A DNA stretch of 64,000 nucleotides from Ananas comosus (taxonomy: Eukaryota; Streptophyta; Magnoliopsida; Poales; Bromeliaceae). The position numbers and the translations under genes are program-made. Of this stretch, positions 24,343-35,904 are shown in pieces (within the stretch, counting starts at the first letter, position 1; every line of letters starts with the position of its first letter). The stretch lies in NCBI RefSeq assembly GCF_001540865.1, contig NC_033638.1:4072355-4136354 (forward strand), written 5' to 3'. The notes beneath the pieces are model-generated. The model made no database searches, was not told the DNA's origin, and saw only the letters and a list, made by a program, of their open reading frames with translations.

Positions 24343-24560
24343 CACAGGTTGGTTCCATAATAGTGGGAATAGGATGCTTCTATGTAGTATGGAGCTGTTT
24401 AGGCTTAAAAATATTATTTTGGGATCTAGTGGTCATAGGATGTGTGCGTTGGAAGGGGAAGTGACAACAATAGGTGCCGCAGTTTCAATCAATCAACAGC
24501 TTTGTGAGGTACATCCAAAATTGCAGGCAAGCTACTGTTACTTCCAAGTAATTAACTAGC
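24343..24560 (-). pseudogene. Copia pol fragment upstream of RT
   Basis: Minus-strand reading contains HPMTTRSQNNIFKPKQ and, running into the next piece, PTCVSQAIQDPNLR, the usual linker before Copia RT. One stop is seen. Confidence 0.75.
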
Positions 24561-24727
24561 GCCTCACTTTGGTACTGCTCCCTTTTTCTTGTTTCTTAAA
24601 CTCAAATTCTATGTGATTAAATGAAACACCAGATGAGAACATACACACCTGGGATTGTGTTTGGAAATAAAGGAACAAGATACTACTATATAGCAACTTT
24701 TTATTTTCTCCTTTGCGTTATGTAGGA

Positions 24728-24758
<31 letters not shown>

Positions 24759-25320
24759 CAAACAAACAAACACCACTCTGCATATTGCCGGGGCAAGTTG
24801 AAATCTAACTGATAATAGCAAGGATGGAGAAATCTGTCCACTGGTGCATTCAATCACTATAGAATTTTGAGTTTGGAAAAAGAATAAAATAAAGGAACGA
24901 AGGGGTACCAACCGTATTTTGAGCACTACAACTGCATTGATACATGAGCACTGCAACTACACTGAAACAGCAAGAGAGCACCATTGTGTTCTACTCTTCA
25001 ATAGAGCGGAGGAAAAACAAAACATTAACTTTCTGGCCAGATTTCGTTGCACAGCTAACAAATGAAGCACGTCATTAGAAAGTGTTTTTCCAAGATATTT
25101 ACTGTAACAAGTTTTCCTTAGAGAAGAAGCTAGCTTCGACTATCATAAATGCTAAATCTTTTGCAAACAACTTCACAATTGAACAATCCAAATTGATCTA
25201 CAATACTAAGACAATATAATAAATTAAGAGTCAAATACTTGGGTGCCTCTAATCCAAACATCAAACCATCACAAATATGCAGAGTAGCACCGATAAATAA
25301 ATAAATAAACAAATAACATA
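24561..25320. other. Unassigned AT-rich stretch
   Basis: No gene recognised. An (AACAA/AAACA)n run lies at 24727-24775. The rest may be old Copia or spacer sequence. Confidence 0.4.
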
Positions 25321-25329
25321 TATATATAG

Positions 25330-25382
<53 letters not shown>

Positions 25383-25601
25383 AATAACATCACACACTTG
25401 GTGCTACCAACTTTTCCACCATTAAATCTAATATCTTTCATCATTCCTACCCAGTAGATCAATATTGTTCCACCAACTACCATTAAACCCTAAGAGGATC
25501 ACTATTATCCCAACCCCACAATCCTTCATCCAAGGACTACTAATTTAAAAGTTAAAAAGCCCAAATATTTCTAAAAGAATTTTAGCTCAATTCATATAGA
25601 A
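25320..25601. repeat. Microsatellite and fold-back type A (reverse)
   Basis: (TA)n and (GA)n to 25380, then a type A element read backwards (CCACCAACTACCATTAAACCC, GGATCACTATTATCCCAACC). Confidence 0.6.
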
Positions 25602-25640
25602 CTAGTGTAGTAATCCGTGCGATGCGACGGACAAAAAATT
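25602..25640 (-). mobile_element. Helitron-like 3' terminus
   Basis: On the minus strand, a CCGT...ACGG hairpin is followed by ATTACTACACTAG and T. Similar to the end at 23275. No matching 5' end was found, so it may be truncated. Confidence 0.35.
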
Positions 25641-25902
25641 AGAAAAAAATTAAAAATATTAATGATATATCTTTTCATAAATTTTTAAATAATTTATATT
25701 TGATTGATTATAAATTATTCAAACGTGTAGGGAATCTGTATGTATGAGTCAACCGTTTAAAAATAAATGAAGACATTACATGTTTGCTATATATACTTTA
25801 TCATCGTATTTTATATCAATATTAATAATAAATTAATACAAATATCAGTTAATTTTTTTTCTAAAAAAAGTCCAGTCCTTAATGAGAATTTCTATAAAAA
25901 CA

Positions 25903-26336
25903 AGAGAAAACTTCAAAAAACCCCCTATGGTTTCGCACGTTTTCATTTTAGTACCCTGTGGTTAAAAGTGTATAAAGTTAGTACCCCGTGGTTTTGCACT
26001 TTCTCACTTTAGTACCATGTGGTTTAAAGTGTATCAAGTTAGTACTCTGTGATTTTATTTTTGTATCAAGTTAGTACCCTATGGTTTTATTTTTGTATCA
26101 AGTTAGTATCGTGGTTTTATTTTTGTATCAAGTTAGTATTCTGTGATTTTTAAACCACAGGGGTACTAAAGTGAGAAAGTGCGAAACCACAGGGTACTAA
26201 CTTCATACACTTTAAACCACAGGGTACTAAAGTGAGAAAGTGCAAAACCACAGGGTACTAATTTAATATACTTTAAACCACAGGGTACTAAAGTGAGAAA
26301 GAGTGAAACCACAAGGGGAATATTTGAAGTTTTCCC
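25903..26336. mobile_element. Fold-back element built of CCCTGTGGTTT units
   Basis: About 430-bp palindromic element. The left arm has repeated TTAGTACCCTGTGGTTT-type units, partly in tandem, and the right arm has the reverse units (AAACCACAGGGTACTAA). Termini GAAAACTTCAAA and TTTGAAGTTTTCC are inverted. Flanks (AAAAACAAG left, AAAACAAAG right) hint at a degenerate 9-bp duplication, which would suit a Mutator-type MITE. Confidence 0.65.
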
Positions 26337-26344
26337 AGAAAACA

Positions 26345-26850
26345 AAGAGAAGAGAAAAAGAGCATAGATTTGACCGAGCTCGGCTCAAGCAAGAAAGAGG
26401 ACACCGGTTCGGTTCAAGCAAGAAAGAGGACACCGGTTCAGTTCAAGCAAAGAAAAAAAAAATCTGGTTTGGTTCAAGCAACAAAAGAAGAGAACCTGAG
26501 CTAGTTCAAGGTGGAGCTCTTATTCAACAATTATTGGTTCAGTTCAGATAAATTAAAAGAGAAATCCGGTTCAAAGATAGAAATATATAGAGCAATTGGT
26601 TTGGCTCGACCCGGTTCAACATGACCCGGTTCAACATTATTGGTTCGGTTCAGATAATTAAAAAAGAAATCTAGTTCAAAGATGGAAATATATAGAATTA
26701 TTGATTCGGTCTAATGAAGCAAGTTGATGCGGTTTGGTTCAAGCACAAATAGAGAAAAATTATATAATTATTTGGAGAACTTGAGCCGGTTCAAGGTCGC
26801 ACCCAACAACCTAGTTTGGTTCAAACAAAGAAAGAGAAATTGGTAGAGCC
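26345..26850. repeat. Degenerate GGTTCAAGCAA / GGTTCGGTTCA repeat tract
   Basis: Short words CCGGTTCGGTTCAAGC, CACCGGTTC and GGTTCAGATAA recur. Two units of about 105 bp (from 26532 and 26637) share GATAATTAAAA, GAAATC, TTCAAAGAT and GAAATATATAGA. Looks like an old minisatellite. No gene. Confidence 0.6.
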
Positions 26851-26934
26851 CATATTTAATTTAATAAAGAAAGAGAATGATGCCATGTGGCAAAGTTTAA
26901 GAGAAATAATGTATAGGTAATTAGGCATAGATTA

Positions 26935-27460
26935 GGATATAATACTATCAGCTTTTGTGCTACCAAATAGTTTTCAATGTTGCAACTTCTAAATCAACGA
27001 TCGACTCCGTTCACTTGATCTACACTATTGGAAGTATCTAAAAACAAAATTTCATGATTTTTCCAACATCATTTACCCTATTGAACAAGTACTCTAAAAA
27101 TAATCGGCTGAAAATAAAAATTTCATAAAAATAATGATAAAAGACTTGAATTTCAGATAAGAGGTACTGATCTTAATCTAGATAGTGAAAAGAATTTTCT
27201 ATCAAAATTTCATTGAATTTGCATTGTCCTATAGCATGAAACTAAACGCATAACATCTGCTGCTAAAATTGTCAATGTTGAGACTTCTGATCAGTAGTCA
27301 AATGATACCAAAAAATATAAAATTTGGTTTCTAAATACTTCTAATAGCATAAATCAAATCTATTGGACGCGATCATCGATTCAAAAACCGCACCACTAAA
27401 AACAACTCAGTGGCATGGAGGCCGCCGTGCTACCTATAGTATTCAACCCTCATTTTATAT
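26935..27460. repeat. Fold-back element type B
   Basis: Left arm has CAACGATCGACTCCG and right arm has GGACGCGATCATCGATTC. Ends GCTTTTGTGCTACC and GGCCGCCGTGCTACC. Confidence 0.6.
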
Positions 27461-27535
27461 ATATACATATATACATATACATATACATACACATACCCGC
27501 ACCCGCACACGCGCGTGCGCGCGCGCACACACGAG
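27455..27535. repeat. Compound microsatellite (TA)n (CATA)n (CG)n (CA)n
   Basis: Alternating purine-pyrimidine tract with CGCGCGTGCGCGCGCG at its centre, a sequence class able to adopt Z-DNA. Confidence 0.85.
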
Positions 27536-28130
27536 CACGATCGTCTTCATACTAATAAGCCGTTTTCGAGGATAAAACTTCCGAATCGACGATCTATTCT
27601 GGTAAACATAATTTAAAGCATTTAAATATTTTAGAGACCGAATTTTTTAATATTTTTATATCATATACCTTGCAACCAAAAGGCCTCAAATTGACATTTT
27701 TAATGGCTATTAAGGGGCGTTTCCTAGTTAATGGTGTAAGAATTGGCATCGGCTGAAGTTTTTAAATAAAATTCTATTTACTCTATATATCAAGATCAAT
27801 AACTCTGATCTCGAATTTACCCACTTGATGCACAAGCAAAAAGTTTTCTGAATTAAATGATATCATCTACATAAACAGTCCAAGATCGTATTCATACTCA
27901 TAAGCCGTTTTCAAGGATAAAGCTTCCAAATCAACGATCTATGCTGGTAAACATAATTTAGAACATTCAAACATTTTAGAGACCGAATTTTATAATTTTT
28001 TTATATCATATACCTTGCGATCAAAAGGCATCAAAATTGACATTTTTAACGGCTGTTAAGGGGCTTTTCCTAGTTAACAGTGAAAGAATTGGAATTGGCT
28101 GTTAAGGGGCGATTTAAATTTAGATAACAT
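27536..28130. repeat. Two side-by-side type B left arms
   Basis: 27540-27830 and 27890-28110 are two copies of the same arm (AAGCCGTTTTCGAGGATAAA / AAGCCGTTTTCAAGGATAAA, TTAGAGACCGAATTTT, TATCATATACCTTGC), in the same direction. Confidence 0.65.
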
Positions 28131-28471
28131 AACATAACTTCTGCTAGTCATGAAGTGTTGAATCTCATATAGAAGATTTGTTGATATAGTGTATTCATCC
28201 AACAATCTCTCCCTTTTTAACTGGTTCATTGCAATTAAACAAACCTACTGACCAACAACACTAGCGATCACAAGCTAAATGAACACAATCTTCTAAAAAG
28301 GCAAAAAAGGAAACAAAAAGAAAATGGTATGAAAGTTCAAGCAAACCAACCCAACCCTGGAAGTATGCTTTCACAATCAAACTAATCACTGTCTACAATA
28401 TAGGGCAATTTGATGGAACAAAGCATCGGAGAGTGCGTCGAAAAATGAGAAAGGTAGTGACACACAATAAC
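28131..28471 (-). other. LSM2 3' region
   Basis: Non-coding AT-rich stretch downstream of the LSM2 stop at 28472-28474. It probably includes the 3' untranslated region. No other gene seen. Confidence 0.45.
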
Positions 28472-31319
28472 TTAACCTCCACGAGCTTCTCTCCGGGTGG
28501 CATCATGGAGGATATCTATATCTACTCCATCAGGAGGAAGCTGAACATACCTCACCACAGATCCCCGAATAAAGCAGTTCCTCACTGATAACTGCAACAA
28601 AATTTATCCAAGGAAAACAAATGTCATGTTTTCGGACCTGATCTTTCAAGCTGACTTTTAAAACACTAAACGGATGATCAGTAAATGAATGTCCTAATGT
28701 TAGAATAACACTGTGTGAACTCTAAAGCAATACGACCAAACTTGAGTTACGTCACACCAAAATGCAATGAAATAATAACGCGGCAGGTAAAAAGTGTGGT
28801 GCAGAGAACATGATTGCAATAAAAGCCAGAAATAGCAAATGTTGTCTAAGTAGTTCGATATCTTCGGCACAGAACCATATGCATAAGGATGTTGTAACTA
28901 AATGCATATATGCGCTTACATTCACAGATGATGTGAAGAATCAACTCAAAACATTTTATCAGCGGATGTAGCCAGAGGAAGGACCTCGTAATTAAATGCA
29001 TATATAAACTTACATTCACAGATGATGTGAAGAACTAACTCAAAAAATTTTATCAGCGGATGCAGCCAGAGGAACCAAGCAAATATTCAGCAACGAATAT
29101 CATGGTGATTCTAGTAACTAAAAGCAACTCTACATTAGATGATCTGAGATTCCAACTTTATTGCAAGATAGTAGCTTAAACAGATTCCTTTCAGGCTCTT
29201 TTAGAATAATTACAATAAATCCACAAAATTAGTTCAAGTGGAAATTCTGGTTCCTATGAAACTTGAAAAATCTGATCTAAGAGTTCAATGAAACAAAGAA
29301 AAGAAACCCTAAGGACTCAAAAGAGAGAACTCTTAGACATTTTTGTACGACCGTAAACCCAGTACAATTATCACTAGGAGACATCCTAATTAACCTTTCA
29401 GCTGGGAAGAAATTTTCTGTAAACCTAGGTGCAGGAAGTTCCCGCTCCCTACTTACAGGGCTTGTTCTGGCTGTTCACAGGATCTTCATAAAAACAATTA
29501 GAGTTCACATAAATTACACCTTCTGAAATAGATTTCTTCCCAACTTTTTATATTCTTTTCTATGATATTACTCAAAATTTTCTGAAGGCTTTCCAATCAA
29601 TGGAACTTATATGCTTCGTATAAGACCTAGAAAATAAGCAACAAAGAACTAAAGAAGTAAGACAAAGTTAAATACAGAGAAAGAGTTGAGAGAGAGAGAG
29701 AGAGAGAGAGATGCCTGCATCCTGATGAGCCAAGAGAACCTCCATGATGGAAGACCATAGCTTACTTAGAAACCATTTAGATCTCCCTCTCTTCTAACCA
29801 CTTTCTTATCATTTTGAATCAAAACTGATCAAAGAAAACAAATGGGAAGAAGATGTGATTGTGCCCCCCACAGCCCTTCCTTTTTCCCCCCTCTCCTTGT
29901 TTTCCTTATCCAACAACTGCTGTGTATATAGAGTGTCCCCCGCCCCGTTCCTTTCTCCCCCCTCAGCTCTCCTTTCTAGTTTTCCTTGTCCAACAAGTTT
30001 CTTATATAAAGAGTGGTTGAACTGACTAGATGATTATAGCCACCCGGCAAGACACATCAGATAAATCAACTAGGCTACACATTATTTTAACATGGATATG
30101 TTAAATTTCTTTTTAAAAAACTTACTGATTTGAGCTTAAGAACAGAGAGAGCTAGCAATCAAAAAAAAACTCTAACACCTAAATGCGGCGGAGGGAACTT
30201 TTCCCAATGACTCATGTCATAGCACAAAATTGCACGCGCTTGGTTCACTGCCGATCGGTTAGCAAATCATAAATTTAAATTCAATAGGTATGACCAAAAC
30301 TTATAATTTTAAAAATGCAGATCTTTTGAATGCCATAAAGCACGGTTAATGAATTACGTTCTAATTTTTGAGTTCTCTATGGTTAAGTTTCAGGAGTGCA
30401 ATGCAAGGTGCGCTGGGGGCATGCAGTAACTTCTATATTGTATAAGGTATAGACTAAATTGACCAAAGTAGCTCTCTCCTTTGAATCTCATGCTGTCTAT
30501 ACTGAAAACATCTATGGACTTTAGGTGCAGACATGTACCCCAGCCAAATATTGCGTGCATCTGGTGTAGTATGGACCAGATTAGAATATGGACCAGATTA
30601 GAAAACCACAAGTTCTCATCCAATATAAGCACCTGATATGACCGTTAAAATTTAAGACTTCTGAATATCATCGAACACGTTCGACAAATTATATTCTTCA
30701 TTTCAGTCCTCTCGTAATGTTCAGGAGTTTGATGCATGTGCACCTGCAACCTGGTGGTTTTTTTCAATGTTTTGAAAGGTAATATGTGATATCCACGCGG
30801 TTACAAACCACATACCGCATATGCGATATGTAGGTGCATATCGCATATCTATATGCGATACAACTATTAAAATATTAAAAAATATTTATAGGTCCTATAT
30901 ATATATATATATATATACATATTACATAATGTATAATATATATTATATTAACATATGTATATATATATGATATATAATGATATACATCTGTATATATACA
31001 TATAATATCATATGTATATACTATATATATAATATATACAACTAATTATATATGTATAATATATTATATATATTATAGAATTAGGCTGTAATACTATTAA
31101 TAGTATTTGGACTTTTTGCTATTGATTTTTAACCCTTGAATGAAAAATTGCAGAGTTAGGATGATAGTGGTCCCCATAAGGTCTAAATGAGTCCTCTAGG
31201 GTTGAGTGGGTAGTTGTTGAATAGTATAAATCTAAAAGGTGGAATTGATTAAAGTATGATCTAACAGCTATAAAAATCGATAGCAAAAGAGCCAAACACT
31301 ATTAATAGTATTCCAGCTC

Positions 31320-31361
<42 letters not shown>

Positions 31362-31678
31362 GAGAGAAGAGAGAGAGAGAGAGAGAGAAAGAGAGAAGAG
31401 AGAGAGTTGAGGCTAGACATAGACGTAGAACACAACCCCTTGGTGGGGGTTGGTGCTTCTAGGTAGTGTTCTAAACCCTTAGATCAAACCCTTTGACTAT
31501 TAATAGCCTTTGGATCAAACACTATTCCACCTACCACCACCTACCACCATCATCCTACCCCTAACATCACTCATCCAAGGAATACAAACCCAAAGCACCA
31601 ACCCGTTGTGCTTTTCGGAGTATCTAGCTCAATAATATATATATATATATATTATATAATATATATATATATATATAT

Positions 31679-31709
<31 letters not shown>

Positions 31710-32490
31710 TTGAGCTAGAATGCTATCGATAGCAAAACGACTCCGGTTGCACCCATATTGTTTTCGATGATGGAGCCTTAAATCGACGATGCAGCACTGT
31801 TGAATATGATCATCCAAACTTGAAACTATCTAGAACCAAATTTAAATCTTTCGACATCATTGACCTAATGATTAAAGGGTTTCAAAATTTAAAATTTCAA
31901 TGGTAAATATAAGCGTTTTCTCATTAACGGTGTAAAGGCTATTCAATCAATTGAATTTTGGTCAGAAAATTCTTTAACGACTATTTAGAACAAGATCTAT
32001 ACTCTCGAATCTTGATTACAAATTCCTATCATCACTTTTATAGAGATATTCATTTTCAGCCGTCCTCAATTTACGTCCACTTGAGAGACGAAAGAGAACA
32101 ATATGGAAAAAGCATGAAATTTGATTTCTAGATACTTCAAGTGTATAGATCATGTTCAATGGCGCCGATCACCGATTTGAAGACTTCATCATCAAAAACA
32201 ATGAGTGGCAACGGAGCCCGTTTGCTACAGATAGTATTCCAGCTCACTACTATATATATATATAAAGCAAGCTACTGTGGCGCTATTAGGAGCACAGGCA
32301 GCCCTTGTGCTTTTAAACTCTAATTGGATGAGAGAGAGAAGTGAAATTGAGAAATTGGGTGTCTCAATTTCTATTTTTTTTTGAATTTCTCTCAATTTTT
32401 CCTCTCTCTCATCCGAACACCGATCTAAAATTGATAATGGTTAGAAGTAAGGAACACAAGGTTGTTGTGCTCCTAATAGCACAGTAGCTA

Positions 32491-32535
<45 letters not shown>

Positions 32536-35500
32536 TATATATATTAATAATTATAATATATATATATACACTTCCTAACAAAGCAAACTAACTAAAGTAA
32601 CAATTCAAAATTCACAACTTGAAATAATTAACATCAAGTAACGGACTTTGTATGAATACATGTACAACTAAACTAATAATTAGCAATTCTCTTAATTATT
32701 TAATATAGAAGTAAATAGAATTTTGATGCAAAATTATAAAAACTGTCAAACAAAAATCAATGTTCTAAAATGTAGTATAATAAATTTTACAAAAAAATAA
32801 TAATTTTTTCAATAGACTGTTATTCACATCAATCGACAGGCCAACACTTAAGAAAACAAATATAGTATAGGGGCAATTGCTTATATACCCCTAAAAAATT
32901 TCCGACTTTCCGATTTACCTCTCTTAGAAGGCTAATATTGAAAATACCCTTTCTACGTTCCAACCTATTTCTAATATACCCCTAGAGTTAAAATCTGTTA
33001 ATTAACTCTGTTATCTCTGTAAAATTACTATTTTGCTCTTTCAAATATACTCTTCCACCATCATTGACTTTCTTATTTGCCCTTAAAGTCGGGGGCACAA
33101 AAAGTATTTTGACTTTTGGCCTTTTCCAATATACTCCTCTACCGTCACCAACATTTCTTATTTGCCCTTAAGTTAAGGGCAAAATTGGCATTTTAATTTT
33201 TTTTAACTGTGGTAAATATTTAACTCACGTTTAACCCAAGTCAACTTAGCAGGAGATAACTTGTAAGGAAGTGAATTCTCGAAATCTGAGAGTTAGACTT
33301 CGATTAAAAAATCGACTTCTTGTCGCGTTGGTATGTCTCGGAAAGTCCGAAAACATCATAAATGCAAAAGGTGCATTGTTGGAGGTTTTCGAGAGCTATG
33401 GAATCAAAAATCTGCATACTGCAGCTTTTGAGCTCTCGGGAACCGGTCCCTAGTGGGAGAGACCCTAGTGGGAGAGACCAGTCCCCGAACGTGAAGAATC
33501 TCAGAGATGGGAAAAATCGGCTAAGTCCCAGAAAACCAGCTCTCGAGAACCGGTCCCTGCGGGGAGAGACCGGTCCCATCAGGAGGGACCGGTTGCACCG
33601 TGCGAGGGCTCCGCTGAGTTGCGGGAGAGCTCTCTGGGACCGGTCCCATGCTCGAGAGACCGGTCCCCGAAGCCCGAAATTGCCCAGGTTGGGCTGTGTC
33701 ATGAAGACAAAGTTGAGGAATTTTTATGCAATTGTAGCATGAGTTAGGGGTATATGAGAGGGTGAGCTCTCTCTCTTTCTCATTTCTCTCCCAAACACAA
33801 ACCTAAGCCTCTCTCTCTCTAATCTCTCTTCATCTCTCTCTAGAAGGTGAAGAAGAGAAGGGATTTGGTGGAGAAACAAGCAAGGAGAGGGATCTTCATC
33901 TTCTTCTCCTTCCTCTACACCTGGGAGCTAGCTTTTAGAGGTAAGCTTCTAGGCTCAACCATGGTAAATTTCTAGGGTTTGGATTTTATACTCTAGAATC
34001 GGTTTAGTTGGAACTCTAGCATGCTTAATAAGTGTTTAATGCATGAGTTTGAGGATTTAGAGTTTGATTCTTGCATGATTGCAAGTAGAGCTCCAAAAAT
34101 GGGATTTCGTGATTTGTTAGGTATTGATCTAAATTGATCGAGTGTAAATCTAATTGCTAGGTGTTTAAACGCGTAGGCAAAGACGGTTCGACGATTCGTC
34201 GAGCGGGTGCAAAGTTACGAGCAAAAAGTACCTTCCAAGCTTCGTTTCCGCCTGGGAGGCCGAGACGACGTCATAAAGTCGCCGAACTTCATTCCTAGAG
34301 TCGTGACAACGCCAGAAGGTGGGTGGTGTCATCCCGAAGCAACCGGGCTCCTCTTTATGTCTTAATACATTTTAAATCTTGCATCTCTTACATATAAGCA
34401 TTGTAAGATAAATGTGCATTTCCATTCCTTATGCTTTCCTAGATGATATCGTAGTGTGAGTTGAATGCTTGATATAGTGGATAAATAAGAATTGGGTCGA
34501 GACATTGAATCCTATAGTGCTGAGATAAGAGATGGACTCAATAGTTGATAGAGACATAACGAGTGGCATGTAGACAACAATGACAACAGAACGAGTGGCA
34601 TTAAACTTAGTGTAAAGTAGCACTCGACATGTGAACTTAGGGATAGGCGGATTCCCTATTGATGAGTCATTGAACAAGAACTTTGTGTAGTTAAACACTT
34701 GCATATGGACTTTGGGATAGGTGGATTCCCGAGTGATAGTTAGCCCTAGTGGATAGGGTATCCTCGAGTTGAGAGGGTTGGATCATATTCGCTGTTTGTT
34801 TAGAACTTGTGTTGGTCGCTCCTCACAAGTGTGCGCTCCGGAGTTTAGTCACTTGAGGGATAGCCTTATGGGGTCCCTGGGAAAGCCTTATGGGGTCCCG
34901 CAAACGGTCTCAGGTTTGTGAACGAGTTGAGTTTCCTTACCATGAGATGCATGTGAGTCGCAGGCGAACCTCAGGGTTGGCCAAGGATTGGGTAAGTTAA
35001 GAATTGATGAACAATAAGGAACATTATTTCTTGGACATAGTGGCATGTTAGTAAACCACTTACTATATGATGCATGCATACATTATTGATGATTGGGCAT
35101 AGTAGCATAGTTTTCCTACTATTGCATTTACAGCTTTGATATCTATCAACCTATCTATCTGCTTGTGCCCATTTGGACCTAATGGGGAGATCGGCGGAGT
35201 CGGCGGCCGAACCCGCTGGGAACTATGGACAATAGTTCTCACCCCACTTTGTTGCAGGACCGAGTACGAGCGCTCCGGGCGAGGATCGCGGTAAGGGCTT
35301 AGCGCCCTTGCATAGTGGCTCTCCTACTGCATTAGAGATACCTACCTATATGAGAGTAGATGATGTATGGGTTGCGAGGTGCATTTTGGAGAGATGTGAA
35401 TAAACTGTACCTATTTCTGAATGAAACGAAAATGTAAATTGTATAAATGGACAAATCATGATGTAATAGATAGAACACTCTTTTCGCACTTGTATAGATA

Positions 35501-35855
35501 CTTGTGTTACTTGCTCTTGTTGTTGTGCACTTATGGTGCTTCTATGGTCGTTGTTTGGATCATGTATGTATTGAATTGTTCCTGGGCGAATTCTCGTACA
35601 TAATCCCGTGCTTGAGCCTTGGGCGGACAGGGGAGTTGCTGTCCATTCGGCGTCTGTTCGACGTGCCCGAACCGGACCAAATAGGTAGCGGTCTCGGGGC
35701 GTGACATAACTGCATGGGTATTTTGCAATAACGGTGGAGCATATGAGGGGTATTTTAGAAAAGAAAAAAAATAGGGGTAAATTGAATATTTTCAAATGTA
35801 TGAGGGGTATATAGGCAATTATCCCTATAGTATATAGCATCCAACAACTATAAAA

Positions 35856-35904
<49 letters not shown>

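Larger units (their letters stand above)
21366..24560 (-). mobile_element. Decayed Ty1-copia retrotransposon with two nested insertions
   Basis: Minus-strand pol pieces appear in correct order: pre-RT linker (24343 to about 24480), RT N-terminal half (23277-23857) and RT C-terminal half plus RNase H (21600-22606). A TRIM splits the first junction and a probable Helitron the second. No integrase or gag is seen, so the 5' part is missing. A 205-bp TG...CA segment at 21366-21570 may be the 3' LTR, though no clean purine tract abuts it. Confidence 0.8.

Noticed and set aside
33304..33742. Overlapping open frames on both strands
   Set aside because: They lie within the ACCGGT array of the solo LTR; the repeats keep several frames open.
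35346..35840. 164-codon minus-strand open frame
   Set aside because: It spans the end of the solo LTR and the MULE end, so it crosses an insertion junction.
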